Assembly (NCBI GenBank): GCA_003996215.1
Contig: QJPP01007215.1
Location: 1 to 64,000, forward strand
Reading direction: 5' to 3'
DNA: 64,000 nucleotides
Source of the DNA: Jaltomata sinuosa
Lineage: Eukaryota; Streptophyta; Magnoliopsida; Solanales; Solanaceae
Part shown: in pieces, positions 56,151 to 64,000 of the stretch
Numbering within the stretch: position 1 is the stretch's first letter
Layout: each line of letters begins with the position of its first letter
Notes under the pieces: model-generated
Database searches by the model: none
What the model was told of the DNA's origin: nothing
The model's input: the letters and a program-made list of their open reading frames with translations, nothing else
Made by a program: the position numbers and the translations under genes

Positions 56151-57135
56151 AATCAGCTTAATAGGTTGACTAAGATAAATAGAGCATGGCACACTAGAGA
56201 GGCAGACATTGTTAGTAGTGTCTAGTTCAAGGGCATGTTTGTAGAATAGTTGAGGAGATAAGAAGTTGTGATCAAGATATGTATCAATTGAAAACTCAAA
56301 TGGATATGATCATCAAGCATCTAATAGGATTCAATACTCGAAAAGTAAATACAGTGATTTCTCATGAGAATGCACCAAAACATGAAGATTATTATTCATA
56401 CGATGAAGAGGAGGAAAAAATTACTTGAACAATCAGGACATGGGTTTCCAATCCAATGCTTAAAGTCTAATTAAAACTCTTAGCATTGGGATCAAAGGAA
56501 CATAGGTCAAAACACATACAAGGATAACAACTATGAGAGGACTGGTTGGCATGACAGAGATCATGGTAACTGAAGAGACAGGGACCAAGGCTATAGAACA
56601 AACTAAAATGGTGCATATGTTTCTCCTTGGTGTAGAGAGAAAAATACCAATCAGTCAATAGCGAATGACCTCGCCAGGTAAAAAATGGAAGAGATGTTAA
56701 AAAAGTTATTGAATAGATTCGAGTTTACTAATTCAATAATCAAGGAGATTCGTGGTGATTTATCTAATATGAATCAGATAATAAATTTCCATGCCAGTTC
56801 TATTAACCAGTTGGAACGACAAATGAGTTAGATCTCAGCAGCCCTAAATCAAAGACAGAGAGGTACACTACCAAGTAACACTATGCCCAATTCTAAAAAT
56901 GACAATCAGTCTATGATGGTTACTATGTGAAGTGGTTGAGTGTTGGATGATGAGGTAGAAGTGGGTTGTGAAGATCAGAAAGAAGTGGCTCCTACAAATT
57001 CTAGGGTAGTAGTTAAGAAAGCTAAGGACAAGAAAGAGTCAGCTTGTATTGACAAGTTGGCTGTTATTCAGGTTGATCTTGAGGCAACTGGGAAGTCTCC
57101 AATTGTTGTAGGAAAGAACTCCAAAGTATAAAGGA
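56151..57135 (+). pseudogene. gag: gag of element B, 3' part
   Basis: It resumes at QLNRLTKINRAWHTREADIV and continues through a linker with HDRDHG-like residues. Then come SINQLERQM (about 56805), ISAALNQRQRGTLPSN (about 56835) and a Lys-rich tail (56940-57131). Stops occur every 20-60 codons. The order matches the C-terminal half of Athila-type gag before the protease. Confidence 0.75.
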
Positions 57136-58110
57136 AAGAGAGAGTAGTTTCGAAGGTGTTTCTCAAATTCTAGACCACCCCCTCCATCTCCCAAAGGTTG
57201 AATAAGAAAGTAGAGGATGGAAAATTCCATAAGTTTATTTATATGTTGAAGCAGTTGTCTATTAATATTTCATTGGTGGATGCTCTAGAACAAATGTCAT
57301 GTTATGCTATGTTTATAAAATACCCGGTAACAAAGAAGAGGACCATGAGTTATGAGCCTACTGATAGTACACATCAATATAGTGCTATTATTTCAAACTC
57401 ATTGGTACCGAAAAAGAAAGACCCCGATGCTTTCACTATTCCTTATACTATTAGGGCATACAAGTTTGCAAAATCTCTCTATGACTTGGATGCAAACATC
57501 AACTTGATATTTCTTGAAGTATTCAAAAAATTAGGCTTTAGATACTCCAGACTAATAATTATACGGTTGTTGAAGGCTGATCACACTATGAAGAGGATAA
57601 TGCATATCATATATGATATGCTGGTAAATGTGTAAGAGTTCTTATTCCCTACAGGCTCTTTTATTCTTGATTGTGAGGTCAACTTTAAAGTCCTTATCAT
57701 CTTGGGGAGACCATTTTTGGTTACTTAAAGAGCGCTAGTTGATGTTGAGAGTGGTGAGCTGAAGTTTAGAATAAATAATAAAGATGTTGTATTCAATGTA
57801 TGCAAGTCTATGAAGAAGCCAAGGGATATGAGTGTCATCTCTGTAATAGACACTATTGATGATGTTGTGGATGCTTTAATTGAAGTGAAGTTTGTGGTAG
57901 AGACTTTGGTTTCTATGCTTATGAATTTTGATGTTGAAGCTATGTTAGGTTATGAGGAGACTGTTAGTGCTCAGTATGGAAGGGGTTCATATGCATTTGC
58001 TCCTAAAAAGCTGGATTTTGATTTGAAGAAGCGTGAGATTTCTGTAGCAAAGCCATCTATTGAGGAGCCACCAGTGTTAGAACTTAAGCCTCTTCTAGCT
58101 TACCTGTAGT
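57136..58110 (+). pseudogene. Protease region of element B
   Basis: Two long frames show FIYMLKQLSINISLVDALEQ (about 57240), NSLVPKKKDPDAFTIPYTI (about 57395), YDLDANINLIFLEVFKKLGF (the CDLGAS-like active site, here with Cys to Tyr and Gly to Asp), then ILDCEVNF and LIILGRPFLVT after a frame change, and FNVCKSMKKP (about 57800). The catalytic Asp is kept, but the D-x-G context is lost. It leads directly into RT. Confidence 0.8.
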
Positions 58111-59235
58111 ATGTATATTTAGGGATAAATGATACCTTGCACATGATCATCTCAGAAGGCCTATATGACTGCAGGTGGAAGCATTGATTTCTATGTTGAG
58201 ACTATATAAAATGGCAATGGGATGGACTATTACAAATATCATTACGATCTCTCTCAGTATTGGGATGGACTATTACAAATATCATTAGGATTTCTCTCAG
58301 TATTTACATGCACAAAATTTAGCTGGAAAAGAACTATTCCTAGCATCGAGCATCAAAGAAGATTAAATTCACCTATGCAAGAGGTAGTAAAGAAAGAAAC
58401 CATCAAGTGGTTGGATGTAGGTGTGGTATATCCCATCTCTGATAGTAAATAGGTGAGTCCCGTCCAATGTGTGCCAAAGAAAGGTGGGATAATAGTATTC
58501 TCAAACAATAAGAATGAGTTAATTCTGATGCGTACAGTTATAGGTTGGCGGGTATGTATGGACTATAAGAAATTGAACTTTTGGATCCAAATGGACCACT
58601 TTCCTATGTTGTTCATGGACCAAATATTATATAGACTTACAAGTAGGGGTTGGTACTATTTCTTAGATGGATATTCGGGTTATAATTAGATTTCTATTGC
58701 GCTAGAAGATAAGGAGAAGGCCATTTTTGCATGTCTTTATGGGACTTTTGCCTTCAAGAGGATGCCCTTCGGTGTGTGTAATGCACCTACCATTTTTTAG
58801 AGGTGTATGATGTCCATATTTTTTGACATGGTAGAGGACACAATTGAGATCTTCATGGATGAATTTTTTGGTTGCTAGTGACTCATTTTAAGATTGCCTG
58901 ACTTATTTGGCAAAGGTGTTGAAATGTTGTAAGGAGACAAATTTGGTCTTAAACTGGGAAAAGTGTGACTTTATGGTGAAAGAAGGAATTGTCCTAGGCC
59001 AAAAAATCTCAAAATGGGGGATATAGATGGATAAAGCTAAGATTGAGGTCATCTTCAACCCGTCTCCTCCAATTTTGGTAAAGGATGTTTGAAGCTTTTT
59101 TGGGCATGCTGGGTTCAACTAGTGGTTTATAAAAGATTTTTCAAAGATAGCTAACCTTTTGTGCAAGTTGTTGGAAAAATATAAAAAGTTCATGTTTGAT
59201 GAGGCATGTTTAAAGGCATTTGAATGATTGAAAGA
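58111..59235 (+). pseudogene. Reverse transcriptase of element B
   Basis: Readable parts are IPSIEHQRRLNSPMQEVVKK (about 58340), SPVQCVPKKGGIIV, GWRVCMDYKKLNFW, FLDGYSGYN, YGTFAFKRMPFGVCNAP and the active-site region EIFMDEFF (about 58850). The second Asp of the box has become Glu, so the enzyme would be dead even without the stops at 58450, 58687, 58798 and 58876. A 43-bp duplication shifts the frame at 58218-58303. It aligns well with the RT of A, but with far more breaks. Confidence 0.85.
58218..58303 (+). repeat. 43-bp tandem duplication in pol of B
   Basis: Units 58218-58260 and 58261-58303 start TGGGATGGACTATTAC and differ at two or three bases. The length is not a multiple of three, so the duplication changes the reading frame. 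Confidence 0.92.
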
Positions 59236-59695
59236 GATGCTTACTTTAACTCACATCATTATTGCATCGAATTGGTCCAAAACCTTTGACGTAATATATG
59301 ATTCTAGTAGAGGGGATCTAGGTGTAGTTCTTGTACAAAGTAGAGAAAAGATCTTCCATCCAATCTACTATGCCAACAAAGCTCTGAAGGTGGCTTAGAG
59401 GAATGATGTTGTGACTGAGCAAGAATTATTAGTTGTGGTATATGATTTTGAGAAGTTCAGATCCTACTTATTAGGCATTAATGTGATTTTCTACATTGAC
59501 CATACAACAATACGATACCTTATGGTGAAGAAAGATGCAAAGCCAAGGTTGATTCGATGGGTACTATTGTTGCAAGGATTATATTTTAAGGTGAAGGATC
59601 AGAAAGGGAACAAAATCATTATACTGATCACTTATCGAGGTTAGAAGAAGAGGGAAGACCTAAATGTGAGCTAGATATTAATGAGTTCTTCCCGG
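59236..59695 (+). pseudogene. RNase H of element B
   Basis: Seen are [20 protein letters not shown] (Glu), [20 protein letters not shown] (Asp), [20 protein letters not shown] and a frameshifted end around 59620-59640. The first Asp region lies near 59290 (IYDSSRGDLGVVL). It has the same architecture as in A. Confidence 0.8.
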
Positions 59696-61014
59696 ATTAA
59701 AATGTATTGAAAGTCTCTCATAATTTGATTCCATGGTTTGCTGACTATGCTAACATTTTGGTTAGTGACTTGATGCTCGATGATATGAACTTCCATCAAA
59801 AGAAAGTTTTTGAATGATGTGACAAAGTTCTACTGAGATGAGCCATTTTTGTTCTAGGGTTGTGCAGATAATATGATCTGTAGATGTGAGTCAATGGTAG
59901 AGACGATGGATACTTTGGAGGCATGCCATTCCTATCCTGTAGGAGAACATCATGGTGCCATGTGGAAAGCTCAGAAAATTCTGTAGAGTGGGTACTATTG
60001 GACCATCATTTATCACAATTCCCACAACTTTGTGAAAGTATGTGACTTGTGCAAGAGACAGTGGGCATATCAAGACAACATGAGCTACTGATGGCTTTGA
60101 TTATAAAGGTGGAGTTGTTTGATGTATGGAGAATAGACTTTATGGGGCCCTTTGTGAGTTCATATGGAAATAATTATATCTTGATTGTCATCGATAATGT
60201 GTCTAAATGAGTGGAAGATGTAGCGCTTCCCAATAATGAAGGAAAACGTTTTACTATATTCCTAAAAAGGAACATCTTCTCCAGGTTTGGTACTCCGCGA
60301 GCAATAATTAGTGATGGGGGCTCTTACTTCTGCAAGCGGTTGTTTAGTGCACTATTGGCCAAGTATGGGGTCAAGTACAAGGTTGTCACCCCTATCACCC
60401 TTAGACCAGCGGACAAGTAGAGGTCTCCAACCAGGAGAATAAAACCATCCTATCCAAGATAGTGAATGCTAATAGAATGATATGATCTAGGAAGTAAGAT
60501 GATGCTCTGTGGGCATACCAGACAGCCTTCAAGACTCCTATTAGGATGTCATCCTTATCAGCTAGTTTTATGCAAGGCATGTCACTTTCTGGTTGAACTT
60601 GAGCACAAGGAATTATGGGCATTGAAAAAACTGAACTTAAACTGGAGTGAAGCCTCTAATTTGAGGCTTGAACAATTAAATGAGATGGATGAGTTTAGAT
60701 TTTGGGCTTATGAGAGTGAAGTCTTGCATATGGAGAAGATGACGTTGTACCATGACAAAAAGATCTTGAAGAGGGAAATCAGTCCTGGGGACTTGGTCTT
60801 GATGTTTAAATCCAAACTTGGCTTGTTTCATGGAATGATGAATTCCAAGTGGTCTGGGCAGTTCAAAGTGACCCAGGTGTTTCCTTATGGTGCCACTGAA
60901 CTTTAGGATCTGGAAGGGAAAAGGTTCAAGGTTCAAGAAAAGCGATCCAAGCAGTACTTGGGAGAAGCAGATGAGGTAAAGGGGATAGAGATGGTGTACC
61001 TTGATGAAGACTGA
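59696..61014 (+). pseudogene. Integrase of element B
   Basis: The part before the core is ruined by stops. The core shows ELFDVWRIDFMGPF then a frame, KVELF (first Asp, about 60130), AIISDGGSYFC (second Asp, about 60300), and the Glu segment GQVEVSNQ in a shifted frame (about 60405). The C-terminal part PYQLVLCKACHFLVELEHKE to HGMMNSKWSGQFKVTQVFP is open for 135 codons (60499-60906), and the frame ends at 61012-61014 with YLDED. It matches A domain for domain. Confidence 0.85.
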
Positions 61015-62349
61015 GTAATCAAGGTATCCAAGTCGTGATGTGATGTTAGATGTGGCACTTCTTGGGAGGAAACCCAAGGTGATTATACTTAGTTTCACTT
61101 TTTTAATTGGATTTTTGTTTTACAGTATCGATGTTTGTTGAAGTGTGCAGGGATAGAAAAAACATGTGGCAAAAGGTTGAAGGATGACAAAATATATGAA
61201 ACTACATACCAAGTCACACGCCATGAAAAGTCTTGACGGTTCTTCATTTGCACCATGAAAAACTGAAGAGGAAACCAAAAATCAATTGATAGAAATCATG
61301 GTTGATTTCATGGACTCTGAAACTATTTTATGGTCCATGGAATCCACCATCATTTCAATCCCAATATGTCATCTCTCTAGTTAATTTTTCAAGGATAACA
61401 AGATGGTCTGTTCCTTAAAAACATGATCCGTCAAGTTAATCGTGGAAACCTAGAACTAAAGTAGTGAATCATCTAAGATCCATGATCTAAATGATGGTTC
61501 GTGCTTCTCAATACGTATCGAAGGATTTTAAATGGCGGATCCCAGGTAAGGGACCATGAAACCAACTGTCATTGGTTCCATGAACCATTATTTAGGTCAT
61601 GTTTGGCTGTGTGAAATTTAATTAAAAGAACTCGACCTGACCCGGCTCTAATTATTTTTACCCTATTTCCCTAATATGTTATACCTGATGAAAAAGTTGT
61701 CAAATAGGTCAAATATTTTCCAAACTCCCTCCACTTCCCACACGCTTCTTAACCCTCAACAATCACACCCCACGATTACCTTGCTCACTTCCATAATGGC
61801 TAACATTCACAATCATAAGAGTCATACCCCACTTAATTATTTTTCACCATCATTAGTTGAGAATCACACACACACTCATGGATCCTTCTTTGTTCTCTAT
61901 TTGATCAAGAATTTCTCCAAAAGGTTAAGGTTTCGCCTTTGGCTTTTCTAAGAAATTATTTGTCTTGCCACACCTAAGGGTTCATATATTAGATTAATTT
62001 CATGAGGGATTAGTGAATAGGAATTGATTGATTGAATTAGTATGCTAAAAATGATTGTACGTTGGTATTGGTTATTCGTATCCATTGAGCCGGAGGGCAT
62101 TACGACTAACTCTACTTGAGAAATGGAGTTGAAGGTTAATTTGCCCGCCAAACTCCAAACGATCTTCTTTGATTATAATATGGGTGAACTCTAAGTAACC
62201 AAGTGTGTTTGAATTTAGTACGGGAGGATTGCAATCGTGCAATTCCAATGATTGTAGTTGTTTATTGAAGTAAGTAAATAGGCCAAAACTAGATTGTTTC
62301 ACCTTATGTTAAGACTTACAAACCACGAAAATCCTTCTACAGGTTGTAC
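61015..62349 (+). other. 3' region of element B, non-coding
   Basis: It starts with the Athila post-pol sequence (GGCACTTCTTGGGAGGAAACCC at 61053-61074, shared in form with element A). From 61220 to 61600 it has words such as CATGGACTCTG, ATGGTCCATGG and GTTTCATGG. A segment at about 61286-61460 recurs in diverged form at about 62402-62565. No gene is seen and no 3' LTR recognised. Confidence 0.5.
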
Positions 62350-63325
62350 CCTTAAGCGCGGGATGAAAATATTAAGTTTTAGAACACGTTCATTGAAAAA
62401 TCTCACTATATAGAAATCATGGATTGTGGAATCGTATTACGGTCCAAGGAATCCACTGTCATTTCTATATCAGAATGTGACCTCTTTGATGAAATTTCAC
62501 GGTTAATAGGATGGTCTATACTTTAAAATGATGGCACGTTAAGTTAATTGTGCTTACCTGGAAGGAATTATATCATCATTATCTCGATTTCATAGTTGAG
62601 TTTATGGACTGTCTTTTAATTCCACGGTCCATTGACTCAACCATCAAATAAACTTTGTCTACCCTATGTACACTGTCTCAATTTCATAGATAGGTTCATA
62701 GACTGACAACCTGGTTCACGGTTCATGAACTACAAAAAATCCCCAAAAAATAATTTTGTTTTAGTTTGTGGTCTCGTTATGTAGAATTCTTGCTTTGTAC
62801 TAACGTTTGCCCCCTGTAGGTACCATTCCTCCTAAGAATCAACCATGAAGTGGTGGAAGCAAAATACCTACAGGACAGGGAAAAGATAAGGATTTTACAC
62901 TCACCTGTAAGATGAGTCAGACTCAGAAGAAGTGGTTCAGGAGCAGCTGGAACCTCAAACCATGTGGCAACAAACACAAAATCAAAGAGCACCTTATCCC
63001 CAGTCTGAAGAGAGAGGGTATGTATCTACTACACTTAACCTAAGAGGTTTTGATGATGCTAGCTCCGACAATGCTAGCTCTAGTGGTGATGAGGGAGACT
63101 CTCCAACTACCTCCTTTATTGAAAGAAGGAGGCAAGGTGAAATTGAGCACAAGGATGTCAATTATAGAGAGGACCTCTGGTGGCATGTTGAGGGTATGAG
63201 AAAAATTTTCCATGAGGGGATTTGGCATATTCAGAAGGGGAATATCAAATAAAACATAGCTGAGGAAGTTTGGATTAGCTCCTTCGATCTCTAGAGTACC
63301 AAGAGATCAAGTCTCTATTTGATCA
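62350..63325 (+). pseudogene. Decayed ORF, possibly plant-transposon-protein type
   Basis: A possible start region reads IPPKNQP, a stop, then SGGSKIPTGQGKDKD (about 62825), and a 106-codon frame (62932-63252) contains an acidic, Ser-rich stretch (DNASSSGDEGDSPTTS) followed by WWHVEGMRKIFHEGIW. This resembles the N-terminal part of the ORFs in non-autonomous gypsy elements, but the match is weak. The first 400 bases are non-coding, with the second copy of the word-rich segment. I am not sure of the family. Confidence 0.35.
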
Positions 63326-64000
63326 TGTCATGCGATGCTTAGAATTACAAGTGACCCCAAGATAACCCATGGCCTGGCATAATACTGAGATATAGATAAA
63401 AATGAAATGAAGAAGCTAAAATGTGCTGAGCTCAAAAATAAATATTATAACAAAAGGAACTTTCATAAACTAAGATACATGAGTATTTGAAAACTGATAC
63501 AACTAATTGACTAACTGTCTTTCTGTCTATGAAGCCTTTATTAATATTTCCTCATAGTTAGTCAGGACATGACCCCCAACTAGCTCTAATTAATATATAA
63601 GAACTGAAATAACTACTATAACTATTAACTGACTGGAGTTCCCGAAAAAGGAGAACTCGTTGCTTGCTGACTGGAAGTTGCGACCTGTCTGACCATGATT
63701 CTGGGAGCTAGCACTGAAACCTACATCATGAAGGATGTAGCACAAAAGAGTATGTGATCAGTACTTTGAATGTACTGAGCATATGAGATAATGCACTAAC
63801 TATGAAATCACGTGAAAACATGTATACCGAAAGCATGGCTGAAAACTGGACTAAGCATAACATCTCAAGTCCATCAGTCAAAACTGTAAAACATAATCCC
63901 TTTTCTGAAGAGGGTGTAAGTTATATTTCTTAACTTGAACTATGAGATCATGATATTTTAAGATAAGTAATACTGTTAATTAAGGATCCATGGACTGAAA
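63326..64000 (-). mobile_element. Tekay-type LTR, 3' part in minus orientation, cut by window end
   Basis: On the plus strand it begins TGTCATGCGATGC and continues with GTGACCCCAAGATAACCC, which mirrors the end of the LTRs of element G (GGTTATCTTGAGATCCC near 51038). The rest matches this family loosely up to the window edge. Confidence 0.6.

Overview
This window is plant nuclear DNA made almost entirely of LTR retrotransposons nested in and broken by one another. I see no intact host gene, tRNA or rRNA. The element families suggest an asterid, probably a nightshade (Solanaceae): long-LTR Tekay/Del chromoviruses, Athila-type Ty3/gypsy elements with a tRNA-Asp primer site, non-autonomous Athila relatives with a plant-transposon-protein ORF, a Copia end, and an endogenous pararetrovirus piece. 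The family placement comes from recognising protein and LTR motifs, not from a search.

Layout. 1-1597: 3' part of a Tekay-type LTR (+). 1598-3226: 3' end of a Copia element with its LTR. 3315-5537: solo LTR (-) with a 5-bp target duplication CTATA. 5543-7142: unclassified DNA ending in a block of AAAGCGTGGCC-like repeats. 7143-10447: Tekay element E (-), with gag, primer site and a truncated 5' LTR. 10448-17455: Tekay element D (-), with a complete 3.6-kb 3' LTR and a pol running from protease to chromodomain but no gag. 17456-18947: fragment of an endogenous pararetrovirus. 18948-41862: a large Athila-type complex. It has four LTRs in alternating orientation (-,+,-,+), four copies of a shared 3' non-coding region called R here, the pol of autonomous element A (23.1-30.0 kb), and a solo LTR (26286-28646, target duplication CTTCT) inside that pol. 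41863-43750: Tekay integrase scrap plus LTR fragment. 43765-46615: AT-rich, LTR-like DNA on the minus strand. 46619-61014: Athila-type element B (+), with LTR, decayed primer site, gag, protease, RT, RNase H and integrase. Its gag is split by a whole gutted Tekay-derived element G (48940-56150, two LTRs). 61015-63325: 3' region of B and a decayed ORF. 63326-64000: start of another Tekay-type LTR (-).

How the parts relate. All coding regions are decayed except for stretches of A and D. In D the RT, RNase H and integrase active-site residues are still readable, but stop codons interrupt pol. In A the integrase triad is intact. The non-autonomous copies share primer site, polypurine end, LTR ends and region R with A, so they look like former dependants of A-type elements. 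Relative age can be read from nesting: G is younger than B, and the solo LTR in A is younger than A. Decay at C and CpG sites at LTR ends and primer sites fits long-term cytosine methylation in heterochromatin.

The most unusual shared pattern is that the U3 part of nearly every LTR family here carries a block of short palindrome-like words just upstream of the TATA box. The words differ between families.
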